Shown here: positions 37,446 to 47,300 of the stretch, piece by piece
Numbering within the stretch: the first letter of the stretch is position 1
Layout: each line of letters begins with the position of its first letter
Assembly: GCF_024519435.1 (NCBI RefSeq)
Contig: NZ_JALJRZ010000003.1
Span: 310,001 to 374,000 of the forward strand
From: Terrabacter sp. Ter38
Lineage (GTDB): Bacteria > Actinomycetota > Actinomycetes > Actinomycetales > Dermatophilaceae
Direction: 5' to 3'
Length of the DNA stretch: 64,000 bases
Notes under the pieces: generated by a model
Seen by the model: only the letters and a program-made list of their open reading frames with translations
What the model was told of the DNA's origin: nothing
Database searches by the model: none
Made by a program: the position numbers and the translations under genes

Positions 37446-38965
37446 GAAGCCTGCTCCTGGGGGTCGGGGTCCGGCGTGCTGCTGGGGTCCGGCGTGCTGC
37501 TGAGGTCGGGGTCCGGCGTCCTGCTGGGGCTGGTGGCGGTTGCGAGGGGATCAACGGGCCCGACGGCGGCGGCGGACGCGTCGGGCTCGTGCGGCTGCCG
37601 GACCGGCAGGCGCAGGACGACCTCGGTGCCGTCGGCGCGACGCCGGATGCGGGCCGTGCCGCCGTGGCGCTCCATGCGGCCGATGATCGACTCGCGCACA
37701 CCGGCTCGGTCGTCGGGCACGGTGTCGAGGTCGAAGCCAGCGCCGTGGTCGCGGACGAACGCCTCGACGGCGTCGGGCCCGACCTCGACGTAGGCGCTGA
37801 CGGGCGGGCTCGCATGGCGCACGGCGTTCCACGTGGCCTCGCGCACGGCCTTGACGAGGGCGTCGAGGTGCTCGTCCATCGGTCGGTCGCCGGTGACGAC
37901 GAGCTGGACGGGAACGCCGTGGAGGTCCTCCACCTCGCCCATGGCCGCGGTGAGGGCGGCACCGAGCGTGCCCGCGCGGGCATCCTCGTCGTAGAGGTAG
38001 CTGCGCAGCTGCCGCTCCTGTGCGCGGGCGAGTCGCGCGACGGTCGCGGCGTCGCCCGACTGGCGCTGGATGAGGGCCAGGGTCTGGAGCACGGAGTCGT
38101 GCAGGTGGGCGGCGATGTCGGCGCGTTCGGTGGCTCGGATGCGCGCAGCCTGCTCGAGGCGCAGGTTGCTCCAGAGCCGCAGGATCCACGGCGCCGACAG
38201 GACGGCGACCCCGACGAGGGCGGCGAGAACGGCACCCGCCACCTGCCACAGCTCGGTGAGGTTGGTACCGCGCACGAGCAGGCCGACGAGGCCGAGGATG
38301 GTGAGGCCGAGGCCGACGACGAGCCAGATCCAGCGCACCGGGCGGCGGGCGCCGAGGGTGTCGGTGTCATCGAGCTGCGACCAGAAGAAGATCGCGCCGA
38401 TGACGATGGCGACGACGGGGAGGACGAGCTCGGCGTGGACGTCGAGACCGGCACCCCCGAGCCAGAGCGCCCCCGCGACGGCCAGGGCGGCCACGCCGAG
38501 GAGGGTGATGATGACGGCCTGGTTGCCGCTGCGCAGCCACGTGCGCAGGCCGGCGAGGTCGACGTGGTGCTGTCCGGCTCCGGGGGAGCCGGACGTGGTG
38601 CCGGCGCTCCCGGTGCCGGCGGCGCCGGCGGCTGTCGGGCTGCCCGGCGACAGGGTCGGGGTGGAGGCGACGGCCGGGTCGACGTCGCCGACCTCGCGCA
38701 TCGTGGCCCAGAGGAAGACGTAGACCGCGAGCCCCGCGCCGAAGGGGATGCTCGTCAGGACGAGCGCCACGCGCACGGCGACGACCGGCAGGCCGAGGTG
38801 CTCGGCGAGCCCCATGGCGACTCCCGCGATGACCTTGCCCTGCCGCTGGCGCACGAGCGGGGGCCGTGGCGTCGCCCGCCAGGCCGGGCGCACGGGGCCC
38901 GTTCCGTTCTCGTATGCCGTCTGCACCGTTCCATCCTGACCCACCCGGCGGGCGAGGGCGACCAT
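37442..38965 (-). CDS. PspC-domain sensor histidine kinase (HisKA_3)
   Basis: 507 residues. Residues about 32-95 are a PspC domain (KVIAGVAMGLAEHLGLPVVAVRVALVLTSIPFGAGLAVYVFLWATM). A Pro/Gly/Ala linker follows, then four membrane helices (about 148-168, 178-195, 212-232, 242-262). After a coiled helix the phospho-acceptor His289 sits in IAAHLHDSVLQTL, then the ATPase domain with the N box ATWNAVRHA and DHGAGFDL. The last 35 residues are a STPDP repeat. The design (membrane PspC plus DesK/LiaS-like kinase) points to sensing envelope stress. The ATG at 38965 has AGGAGG 5 bases upstream. Confidence 0.94.
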   Translation of the reverse strand: MVALARRVGQDGTVQTAYENGTGPVRPAWRATPRPPLVRQRQGKVIAGVAMGLAEHLGLPVVAVRVALVLTSIPFGAGLAVYVFLWATMREVGDVDPAVASTPTLSPGSPTAAGAAGTGSAGTTSGSPGAGQHHVDLAGLRTWLRSGNQAVIITLLGVAALAVAGALWLGGAGLDVHAELVLPVVAIVIGAIFFWSQLDDTDTLGARRPVRWIWLVVGLGLTILGLVGLLVRGTNLTELWQVAGAVLAALVGVAVLSAPWILRLWSNLRLEQAARIRATERADIAAHLHDSVLQTLALIQRQSGDAATVARLARAQERQLRSYLYDEDARAGTLGAALTAAMGEVEDLHGVPVQLVVTGDRPMDEHLDALVKAVREATWNAVRHASPPVSAYVEVGPDAVEAFVRDHGAGFDLDTVPDDRAGVRESIIGRMERHGGTARIRRRADGTEVVLRLPVRQPHEPDASAAAVGPVDPLATATSPSRTPDPDLSSTPDPSSTPDPDPQEQAS

Positions 38966-39050
38966 CCCGGCCTCCTTTGGGGGTCGCGTCAGGGTGCGCT
39001 CAGGGTCGACCCTCATGGTTGGAGGGTGTCCGGCGCGCCACTGTGGTGGC

Positions 39051-40397
39051 ATGACGAAATGCAATGACGCCCCTCCGCAGGGGCACGGCCTCGACGGTTT
39101 CTACACCGCTCTGCGACGCCCGGGGGTCGTGCGTCAGGGAGACGGTCGCTGGTTCGCCGGCGTCGCGACGGGCCTGGCCCGTTGGCTCGGCGTCGACCCG
39201 CTCGTCGTCCGGGCGGGCTTCATCCTCTTCTCCATCTTCTTCGGGATGGGCGTCGCCCTCTACCTCGTGCTGTGGCTGCTCATGCCCGACGAGCGTGGCG
39301 AGATCCACGTCGAGCGCGCCCTCAAGCACGGCGAGGGCAGCTCGATCTTCCTCCTCGTCGTCACGGCCATCTCCGTCCTCGGGGGTGGGCCCTGGTGGGG
39401 CGGCGACTCTAGGGGCTTCCGCTTCTTCGGCTTCGGGCTCCTCGTCGTCGGTGTCTGGTGGTTCGCAACGCGGACTGCCACCGGCCGCGAGCTGATGGAG
39501 CAGGCGCCGTGGCGCAACCGCGGCACCTCAGGACCGGGTGCGGCGGGCGCGACGACCGTCGACCCCGTGACCGGGCAGGGCGTCGGCCAGCCCGGCACCG
39601 GAACCGGCACGTCGGCACCTGCGGCCCCGACGGCATACGGCTCGACGGGCAACGCGGCAGCCAACGCCGGCGCGACCCTCGCGACGCCGCGCCCACCCGC
39701 ACCGACGCCGGTCCGTGAGCGGACCCGCGCGATCGGCTTCGCCGGTGGGCTGCTCGTCCTCGGACTCGCCATCGTCGTCGGTGTCGTCATGTCGTCCGTC
39801 GCCCAGGGCGCCGGCTGGCCCGGCAACCACGTGGCCGTCGGGATCGCCTCCGGGCTGGGCGTGCTCGGTCTCGGCATCCTCGTGGCCGGCATCGCCGGCC
39901 GCCGGGCCGGAGGGCTCGCGTTCTTCGCCGTGACCGGCATGATCGCGGCCGCAGCCACGACGGCTGCACCGATGGGTCTCTCGCAGCCCTGGCAGGCAGG
40001 CGACCGCACGTACACGGTGACCTCGATGACGCCGGCCCCAGCCTTCGAGCTCGGCCTCGGCCAGATGAAGGTCGACCTGCGCGACGCGAACTGGAAGGGC
40101 ACGAACGGAACGGACACCGTGACGACGACGTTGGGCGTCGGCGAGCTCGACCTCGTCGTCCCCGAGGGCGTCAGCGTGGTCGTCAACACCAAGGCACGGG
40201 CCGGCGAGATCATCGCCACGGGACCCGGCGTGGCCGGCGAGGGCATGCGAAGCGAAGGGCCGGACCAGCTCCAGCACGAGGGCACGGGCTGGACGCAGAC
40301 GGTGACCTTCGGGGACACCACGAAGGCCCCCGAGATCGTCGTCGACGCCGAGCTCGGCGTCGGCCAGATCACGATCACGACGGCGAGCGCGTCATGA
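39051..40397 (+). CDS. PspC domain membrane protein with LiaF-like C-terminal region
   Basis: 448 residues. PspC at about 20-85 (RQGDGRWFAGVATGLARWLGVDPLVVRAGFILFSIFFGMGVALYLVLWLLMPDE), then membrane helices near 105-140, an Ala/Pro/Gly linker (150-220), three more helices (222-320) and a C-terminal soluble part of about 125 residues. The last has repeated beta-type motifs (TTTLGVGELDLVVPEGVSV, VVDAELGVGQITIT) as in LiaF/DUF4097 proteins. LiaF-type proteins hold their cognate kinase off. It is divergent from the kinase operon (85-base gap), so the three probably form one module. The ATG at 39051 has GTGGTGG before it. The stop overlaps the next gene (ATGA). Confidence 0.9.
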   Translation: MTKCNDAPPQGHGLDGFYTALRRPGVVRQGDGRWFAGVATGLARWLGVDPLVVRAGFILFSIFFGMGVALYLVLWLLMPDERGEIHVERALKHGEGSSIFLLVVTAISVLGGGPWWGGDSRGFRFFGFGLLVVGVWWFATRTATGRELMEQAPWRNRGTSGPGAAGATTVDPVTGQGVGQPGTGTGTSAPAAPTAYGSTGNAAANAGATLATPRPPAPTPVRERTRAIGFAGGLLVLGLAIVVGVVMSSVAQGAGWPGNHVAVGIASGLGVLGLGILVAGIAGRRAGGLAFFAVTGMIAAAATTAAPMGLSQPWQAGDRTYTVTSMTPAPAFELGLGQMKVDLRDANWKGTNGTDTVTTTLGVGELDLVVPEGVSVVVNTKARAGEIIATGPGVAGEGMRSEGPDQLQHEGTGWTQTVTFGDTTKAPEIVVDAELGVGQITITTASAS

Positions 40398-41032
40398 GCG
40401 CCGCACCCCAGAACCCGACGAACGACCCCACGAACCACCCGACGACGAACCCAGCGGAGAGCAGCGACATGAGCAGCAACGACACCCCGGACCCGACGGT
40501 GGAGTTCCGCGACCCGACGGCCGATCCGGCGCCCGACCCGACGGCCGATCCGACGGCCGATCCGGCGCCCGACCCGACGCCCGACCCGGCGCCTGACCCG
40601 ACGCCCGACCCGGCGGAGACGACGACGATCCCGGCCACGTCGACCCAGGCGCTGCCCGCGGCGACGCCCTTCCGCGTCGAACCTGCGACGCCGGTCCCCG
40701 ACGACGCGGTCGCCGAGGGGGCCCGCCTGCCGCACCTGCCGCCGCCGACGACCTCGGCGCCCGACCCCTCGTGGCCGGCACCGGTGGTGCCCACGCCGGC
40801 ACCGCAGCCGGCCCCGCGTCCGGCCCTCGTCACGGTCCGCAAGGGCCCGCGACCCGGGTCGATCATGCTCGGCCTGCTGACGATGCTCGTGGCGGCCTAC
40901 GTGCTCGTCGCCAACCTCACGGACGCCGACCTCAGCTTCCGGATGGTGGGCCCGTCGATGATCGGCGCGTTCGGCGGCATGCTGCTGCTCGTCGGCCTCG
41001 CAGGGGTCGTCGCCGGCCGGATGCGGCGCTGA
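40394..41032 (+). CDS. Small membrane protein with Asp-Pro-rich N-terminal repeats
   Basis: 212 residues. Residues 30-75 are an irregular repeat of DPTADPAPDPTPDPA, from repeated 12-18-base DNA units at about 40490-40617. Residues 75-155 are Pro-rich. The C-terminal 60 residues have two membrane helices (SIMLGLLTMLVAAYVLVANL and MVGPSMIGAFGGMLLLVGLAGVV). Overlaps the PspC gene by 4 bases and is thus cotranscribed with it; a role in the same envelope module is likely, function unknown. Confidence 0.8.
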   Translation: MSAAPQNPTNDPTNHPTTNPAESSDMSSNDTPDPTVEFRDPTADPAPDPTADPTADPAPDPTPDPAPDPTPDPAETTTIPATSTQALPAATPFRVEPATPVPDDAVAEGARLPHLPPPTTSAPDPSWPAPVVPTPAPQPAPRPALVTVRKGPRPGSIMLGLLTMLVAAYVLVANLTDADLSFRMVGPSMIGAFGGMLLLVGLAGVVAGRMRR

Positions 41033-41107
41033 GCCGCGGCCGCCGACGCCAGCGCACGGCACACCTCCTCATCGGTGGTCGCCGGCCGTGGCGTCGGCGG
41101 TCGTGAC

Positions 41108-41113
41108 TAGGCT
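41108..41113 (+). promoter_or_regulatory. -10 box TAGGCT for the M13 peptidase gene
   Basis: TAGGCT lies about 50 bases before the GTG start; the leader ends with GGGGAGAG (41152-41159), a good ribosome binding site. Confidence 0.5.
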
Positions 41114-41162
41114 CGGGAGCACGCTCGCCGGTCAGGTCCGGCACTCGCAGTGGGGAGAGAAC

Positions 41163-43127
41163 GTGCTCATGAAGTCCGGCATCACGCTCGAAGGTTTCGA
41201 CCGGTCGGCCCGGCCGCAGGACGACCTGTTCCGGTTCGTCAACGGCACCTGGCTCGACACGACGGAGATCCCGGGCGACCGCGCGCGCTTCGGCACCTTC
41301 GACATCCTGCGTGAGGAGTCCACCGCGCGGGTGCGTGACCTCATCGAGGAGGCGGCCGCCGACGAGGCCGGCGTGCCCGGGTCGCCGAAGCGCCAGGTCG
41401 GCGACCTCTACGCCAGCTTCACCGACACCGACCGCATCGAGGAGCTCGGGCTCGCGCCCCTGCAGGTCGTGCTGTCGGAGGTCGCTGCGGTCGACGACGT
41501 CGAGTCCCTCGGAGCGGCCCTCGGCCGCGTCGCCCGTGACGGCGTCGCCGGCGCCCTGCAGCACTTCGTGTCGCCCGACGAGCGCTCCCCGGAGGACTAC
41601 GTCGTCTATCTCGAGCAGGCGGGTCTCGGTCTGCCGGACGAGTCCTACTACCGTGAGGACAAGTACGCCGACATCCGCACGGCCTACGTCGCGCACATCG
41701 AGCGCCTGCTCGGTCTGGCCGGCATCCCCGATGCCGCAGCCAAGGCCACGAGCATCATGGCGCTCGAGACCCTCCTCGCGGCCTCGCACTGGGACACCGT
41801 GAGCAACCGCGACGCGATCAAGACCTACAACGCCCACTCGCTGGATGAGGTCAAGGCGCTCGCGCCCCAGTTTCCTTGGGACGCATGGCTGTCCGGCCTC
41901 AGCGCGCCCGCAGGCTCGTTCGACAAGGTCGTCGTGCGCCAGCCGAGCTTCGTCGCGGGCCTCGGCGCGGCGCTCGAGTCCACCGACGTGGCCGACTGGC
42001 GCTCGTGGCTGACGTGGCACGTCCTCTCGGAGTTCGCGTCCGCGCTCCCACAGTCGTTCGTCGACGAGGACTTCGACTTCTTCGGCCGCACGCTCTCGGG
42101 CCAGCCGGAGAACAAGGAGCGGTGGAAGCGTGGCGTCTCCGTCGTCGAGTCCTGTGTCGGCGAGGCCGTCGGGCAGCTGTATGCCGAGCGCTGGTTCCCG
42201 CCGGCGGCCAAGGAGCGCATGCAGCAGCTCGTCGCCAACCTCGTCGAGGCCTTCCGCCGGTCCTTCTCGTCGCTCGAGTGGATGGGTCCCGACACCCGCG
42301 CACAGGCCGTGGACAAGCTCGACGCGTTCACGCCCAAGATCGGCTACCCCGACGTGTGGCGGGACTACTCCACCATCGAGATCGACCCGACCGACCTCAT
42401 CGGCAACGTGCGCCGCAGCTCGGCCTTCGAGGTCGACCGCAACCTTGCCAAGATCGGCGGTCCGATCGACCGCACCGAATGGTTCATGCTGCCCCAGCAC
42501 GTCAACGCCTACTACATGCCGTCGATGAACGAGATCGTCTTCCCGGCCGCGATCCTGCAGCCGCCGTTCTTCGACCTCGACGCCGACGACGCCGTCAACT
42601 ACGGCGGCATCGGCGCCGTCATCGGTCACGAGCTCGGCCACGGCTTCGACGACCAGGGCTCTCGTTACGACGGCACCGGAGCCCTGCGCGACTGGTGGAC
42701 CGAGGCCGACCGCGAGCGGTTCGACGCGCTGTCGCAGCGGCTCATCGAGCAGTTCAGCGGCTACACCCCGGCGGGGCTGTCCGACGACCACAAGGTCAAC
42801 GGCGGTCTGACCGTCGGCGAGAACATCGGCGACCTCGGCGGCCTGCAGATCGGCTACTCCGCCTACCGCATCGCGACCGAGGACTCCGGGATGCTCGAGC
42901 TCGACGGGTTCACCGGCCCTCAGCGCTTCTTCATCGGCTGGGCGCAGGTCTGGAAGGGCAAGGCCCGCGAGGCCGAGGCCATCCGGCTGCTCGCGATCGA
43001 CCCGCACTCGCCGCAGGACGTACGCGGCAATGCCGTGCGCAACCTCAGCGAGTTCCACGAGGCCTTCGCGGTCAAGCCCGGCGACGCCCTGTGGCTCGAC
43101 GAGGCCGAGCGGGTCCGCATCTTCTGA
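41163..43127 (+). CDS. M13 family zinc metallopeptidase (PepO/neprilysin-like)
   Basis: 654 residues. The zinc site is complete: HELGH at about 489-493 (two His ligands and catalytic Glu) and ENIGDLGG at 553-560 (third ligand Glu). NAYYMPSMNEIVFPAAILQPPFF is the substrate-binding stretch (NAYY equivalent). ARPQDDLFRFVNGTWLDTTEIP opens the mature fold directly, with no signal peptide or membrane anchor, so it is a cytoplasmic oligopeptidase rather than a surface enzyme. It lies alone, with its own promoter. Start at GTG 41163 because of the Shine-Dalgarno 4-5 bases upstream; ATG at 41169 is also possible. Confidence 0.95.
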   Translation: MLMKSGITLEGFDRSARPQDDLFRFVNGTWLDTTEIPGDRARFGTFDILREESTARVRDLIEEAAADEAGVPGSPKRQVGDLYASFTDTDRIEELGLAPLQVVLSEVAAVDDVESLGAALGRVARDGVAGALQHFVSPDERSPEDYVVYLEQAGLGLPDESYYREDKYADIRTAYVAHIERLLGLAGIPDAAAKATSIMALETLLAASHWDTVSNRDAIKTYNAHSLDEVKALAPQFPWDAWLSGLSAPAGSFDKVVVRQPSFVAGLGAALESTDVADWRSWLTWHVLSEFASALPQSFVDEDFDFFGRTLSGQPENKERWKRGVSVVESCVGEAVGQLYAERWFPPAAKERMQQLVANLVEAFRRSFSSLEWMGPDTRAQAVDKLDAFTPKIGYPDVWRDYSTIEIDPTDLIGNVRRSSAFEVDRNLAKIGGPIDRTEWFMLPQHVNAYYMPSMNEIVFPAAILQPPFFDLDADDAVNYGGIGAVIGHELGHGFDDQGSRYDGTGALRDWWTEADRERFDALSQRLIEQFSGYTPAGLSDDHKVNGGLTVGENIGDLGGLQIGYSAYRIATEDSGMLELDGFTGPQRFFIGWAQVWKGKAREAEAIRLLAIDPHSPQDVRGNAVRNLSEFHEAFAVKPGDALWLDEAERVRIF

Positions 43128-43174
43128 GCGCGCGCGTGCGGCGACCGCCCGAGTGGCGCCGCCGCGTGACGACC

Positions 43175-43201
43175 GACCCCGTGGGCAGTGCCCGCGGGGT
43201 C
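43175..43201. terminator. 12-bp hairpin between convergent genes
   Basis: GACCCCGTGGGC and GCCCGCGGGGTC pair with one wobble around a 3-base loop AGT. It overlaps the last bases of the GNAT gene (stop at 43200) and lies 48 bases after the peptidase stop. Confidence 0.7.
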
Positions 43202-43655
43202 AGTCGTCGAGGGCGAGCTTGAAGCCGATGTGCGAGGCCACGAAGCCGAGCCGCTCGTAGAAGCGGCGGGCGTCCGTGCGGCTCGCGTCGCTCGTCAGCT
43301 GCACGAGGGTGCACCCGAGACGGCGGGACTCCTCGACGGCCCACGTGACGAGCTCGGTCCCGAGACCCGTGCCGCGCTCGTCGCGGGAGACGCGCACTCC
43401 CTCGACGACCGAGCGCGTGGCTCCGCGACGGGACAGCCCGGGGATGACGGTGAGCTGGAGCGTGCCGACGACCCTGCCGTCGCGCTCCGCGACGACGAGG
43501 TGCTGCGCAGGGTCGGCCACCACCCGGTCGTAGGCCGCGTCGTACGTCTGCCGGTCACCGAGGTCCTCGCGGGCGGCGCCGAGCGGGTCGTCGGCGAGCA
43601 TGGCCACGATCGCCGGCACGTCGCCGCGGATCGCCGGCCGGATCGTGACCTCCAT
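43200..43655 (-). CDS. GNAT family N-acetyltransferase
   Basis: 151 residues, one GNAT fold. VEGVRVSRDERGTGLGTELVTWAVEESRRLG has the acetyl-CoA pyrophosphate loop (RGTGLG); DARRFYERLGFVASHIGFKLAL is motif B. Substrate unknown. Its ATG shares a base with the TGA of the SRPBCC gene (TGATG), so the two are one operon. Confidence 0.9.
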   Translation of the reverse strand: MEVTIRPAIRGDVPAIVAMLADDPLGAAREDLGDRQTYDAAYDRVVADPAQHLVVAERDGRVVGTLQLTVIPGLSRRGATRSVVEGVRVSRDERGTGLGTELVTWAVEESRRLGCTLVQLTSDASRTDARRFYERLGFVASHIGFKLALDD

Positions 43656-44119
43656 CAGGCGCTCTCCGCGGTGCGCTTGAGCTGCGCGAGCCCCTTCTCG
43701 AAGTCGGGGCCGATGAGCTTCTCCATCGACCACACCTTGCTCATGAGACGCATGACGAGGTTCTGCGGGCCGGTCATGGCCCATTCGACCCGGGTGCCGT
43801 CGCCCACGGGCGTCAGCGTGAAGTCGACGCGGTTGTGCGCCTTCATCGGGGCGGCGAAGAGCAGGTCCACGGCGAGGTGCCGCGGCTCCGACTCGAGGAT
43901 CTCCATGCGGCCCTCCCCGGCCTTGCTGTTGCCGCGCCAGGCGTAGACGGCGCCCACGCCGGACGTCGGGCCGGCGTACGTGCGCTCCATCGCCGGGTCG
44001 AGGCCCTCCCAGGGCGACCAGGCCTGCCACTCGTGCAAGTCGTTGACGAGAGCGTGGATCCGCTCCGGGGGAGCGGCGATCGTCGTCTCGCGGCTGATGT
44101 GGAAGCTCTTGTCGGCCAT
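43655..44119 (-). CDS. SRPBCC (polyketide cyclase/START-like) protein
   Basis: 154 residues. HISRETTIAAPPERIHALVNDLHEWQAWSPWEGLDPAM is the typical N-terminal strand-helix of the SRPBCC fold, and VEWAMTGPQNLVMRLMSKVWSMEKLIGPDFEKGLAQLK the long C-terminal helix of such ligand-binding proteins. Probably binds a hydrophobic small molecule in the cytoplasm. The ATG at 44119 has AGGA 8 bases upstream; ATG at 44128 is in frame. Confidence 0.87.
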   Translation of the reverse strand: MADKSFHISRETTIAAPPERIHALVNDLHEWQAWSPWEGLDPAMERTYAGPTSGVGAVYAWRGNSKAGEGRMEILESEPRHLAVDLLFAAPMKAHNRVDFTLTPVGDGTRVEWAMTGPQNLVMRLMSKVWSMEKLIGPDFEKGLAQLKRTAESA

Positions 44120-44184
44120 GGCCCGCATCCTGCCATCGCGAGCCACCGGTAGGGCGTACGCCGGGTCGGACGACCCCTATGTCC

Positions 44185-44197
44185 CATGTGTCACATG
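44185..44197. promoter_or_regulatory. Palindrome CATGTGTCACATG upstream of the giant exported protein gene
   Basis: A perfect 13-base palindrome around one T. A related half-site ACATGTGACGTG occurs at 44243-44254. Both lie in an A/T-richer 224-base region between the divergent SRPBCC and giant genes. The GTG/CAC symmetry recalls CRP/FNR-type sites but the spacing is shorter. Likely regulator binding site. Confidence 0.5.
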
Positions 44198-44343
44198 CGC
44201 CCCGATATCACCGATTCAGAATGAGTTCGGGGGGTTTTCCGGACATGTGACGTGTTCCTCAATACCTTGGGCCGAGGGATGGCGTGGCGGACACGGCCCG
44301 CGCAGGGAACGGGCACACGACACGCCCCCTCATGGGGAGAATC

Positions 44344-47300
44344 ATGGTGCGCAAGTCGATTCGTCGTGCCCTCGGAGCCGGTCTCACCTCGCTCCTCGTC
44401 GTCGTGGGAGCGTTGGCCGGCCAGTCGCCTGCGTATGCCGCGGACCCCGATCCCGGTGTCGACCGCGTCGTCGCGCTCCTGGGTGGTAGCGGAGGCACGC
44501 GGAACCTCGCCGCCTGGACCTCCGGGCTCGCCGACATCGGCGCACTCGGGAAGCCGATCCCCTTCGTGTCGGCGAGCCCCGGTGGCCTCGCCGGCGCCGA
44601 CGACCTCATCGACAAGGGCGTGGCCCCGGCCCTCGCCGGGACGACGACGTGGGCCGGCCTCGCGACGTCGGGCGAGTCGGTCGCCCTGCCCGGAGGCCGC
44701 GCCGGGACGCTCGACGTCTCCGTCGACGACCTCGGCGACGGCAAGCGCGTCCACGTGAACCTCGTCGTGACCCGGACGGCCACCCAGCAGGCGCTCGCCG
44801 TCAGCTCCACGAGCCCCAAGGTCGAGCTGTCCTCACCCAAGGGGGTCACGGCCACCGTCGAGGCCACGCTCTCGCTCTGGGTCGTCTGGACCGGACCCAC
44901 GACCAACCGCGTCTATCTCGCCAGCGACACGGCCCACGCGCCGCGGCTCGACGTCGACGTCACGGCACAGCTGTCCGGCTCCGCCAAGGCGGCCGTGGGC
45001 ATCCTCGGCGTCACGCTCAAGAGCACGGACTTCACGGTCAAGGCCCACGCGTACGCCCGTGTCAACGACCCGAACAACGACGGGATCCTCGCCTTCGACG
45101 CGGCCGGGGTCGGCGACGGCGAGCTCGCCGCGGACGGCTCCCTGGCCGGCCTCGCCTCGGCCGACCTCGACCCGACGGGCTCGCCCTCGGACCCCGGCAC
45201 GCCGGGCTCGGTCAGCGGCACCCTGTCGGTCGCCGCGGACACGAGCGGCATCGCCGGTGTCAGCTTCCCGGCCAACGTCGCCGCCGACGTCACCCTGACG
45301 TGGCCGAACATCTCGACGGGCACGCCGACCGTCTCGGCGCCGAGCCTGGCCACCCTCGTCGGCAGGTTCCAGAACATGAGCCTGCGCGACCTCGCCGACG
45401 GCCTCGCGCAGGTCGCGGTCGCCCTCACCGGCATCCAACAGGCGAAGTTCGACCCCGACGGTGCCGGGCCCCTCCCGACGACCGGCAACCTCGACCTGCC
45501 GTTCCTGCGCGGCACCGTGTCCGACGCCATCAAGGCGAACCAGGTCCTCGTCGACTTCCTCAAGGCCAACGTCGTCCAGCAGCCCGACCCCGACCAGCCG
45601 ACGCCGCCGGGGTTCGACGCGACGACCGTCGGCAACCCGACTTTCGACTCGCTCCAGGACCTCATCGGCAAGCTCAAGGCAGCCGGCATCGGCCTCGACG
45701 ACCTCGCGTGGGACCCGACGACGAGCAAGCTCGTCTTCCGCATGCGGATGGTCAAGGCGGCACCCGACACCGGCGTCGCCATGGACGCCGGCAGTGCCCG
45801 TACGTCCCGGCCCACGGCGACGTATGCCGCCACCGGCCTCACGCTCGACGACGGCACCCAGCCCTGGCAGGCGAACCAGTGGACGGGCATGCGCGTCATG
45901 GCCGGCACGTCCGCCGGAGAGATCGCCTCGAACACCAAGAACGCGCTGACCCTCTCAGGTCCCTGGATCGGCGGGCAGCCTTCTGCCGGGACGCCATTCG
46001 TCATCGTCGGTCCGGAGGCACAGCTCGGGGCCGTGACCTTCGGTGACCGACTGACCGACCAGCCCGTCGCCGGTGGGCCGCGCCGCGGGATCCTCCGGGC
46101 GAACTCCGCCCAGACCTTCGCCACCGTCAAGCCGTCGTTCGCGGCGGACCTGACCCTCGTCCTCGACCTGCAGGATGCCCGCACCGGCGCCGCGTGCATC
46201 GGCTTCGAGGGCAACACGAAGGCCTGCCCCTTCCTCCAGACGACCGGGGCCTTCAAGACCAACGTCACCTCGCTCCCGCTGGGCGCCGACCGCGTGCTCA
46301 TCCGCACCGGCAGTCCACTGCTCACGGCCGACTTCCCGATCGACACCGCGGTCGACTTCACCGCCAACGCCGGCTTCTTCCAGGTGCGCCTCAAGGGACA
46401 CCTCGCGGTGTGCAACAGCGATGCGCCCGCCGGCTGCTCGGCCCCCGGCTCGGGGCACATGCTCTCGATCGGCCTCAAGCAGGCCGGAGATGCCCAGCAC
46501 GACATCCGCCTGCGCCAGCTCTTCGACCAGCTCGTCACGGCGAGCCCGACCGGGCCGAGCAAGGCCGGTGACCTGCTCGACGTCGACGTCAACGTCCGTG
46601 CCACCGCAGACCTGTCGGCCTCGATCCCCGAGGCCGACGGCTTCCTGCCTGCCGGCACCGACGTCGGCGTCTCCGCCTCGTGGAACGACCTGACCCAGCT
46701 CACCGGGACCGACGGTCCGCAGCTGGACCTCAGCCGACTGAGCCGGATCTTCGCGCTCGACATCAAGCCGGGCTCGCAGGCGGAGCTCTTCGCGATCGTG
46801 CTCAAGACCCTCCAGACCCTCGCCGCCCAGCTCGCCGACGCCCAACCCGGCGGCGCGTCGGGCGTCTACAGCCGCGAGATCCCCGGCATCGGCACGTCCC
46901 TGCGCGACCTCATGCAGCGCGACTCGTCGGGTGTCGGCAGCGACGTCAACTACGGCACGAACACCCTCCAGCACGTGGGCCGCACGTTCGACGCGTCCTT
47001 CGTCGGACGCACCGTCATCGTCGGCACCCAGGTGGCCGTCGTCGCGTCGGTCGCGGGTGACACGGTCACCCTGACCGAGAACTGGACGACCAAGCCGGCC
47101 GACGACACCGCATACACCTTCCGCTCGCCCCTCGACGACGCCATCGACATCATGTCGGTGCACCCGCCGCAGAACATGCAGGACCTCGTCGCGTTCCTCG
47201 ACGAGCGACTCGGCACGGGCGCGCTGCACTTCCGCTACCTCGACGACGGCGGGACGCCGAGCGTCGTGCTCGACCTCGACTGGAAGCGCGACTACCAGAC

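Noticed and set aside
44284-44343. An earlier GTG start for the giant gene
   Set aside because: It would put 20 residues before the signal peptide and has no ribosome binding site; ATG 44344 has GGGGAGA.
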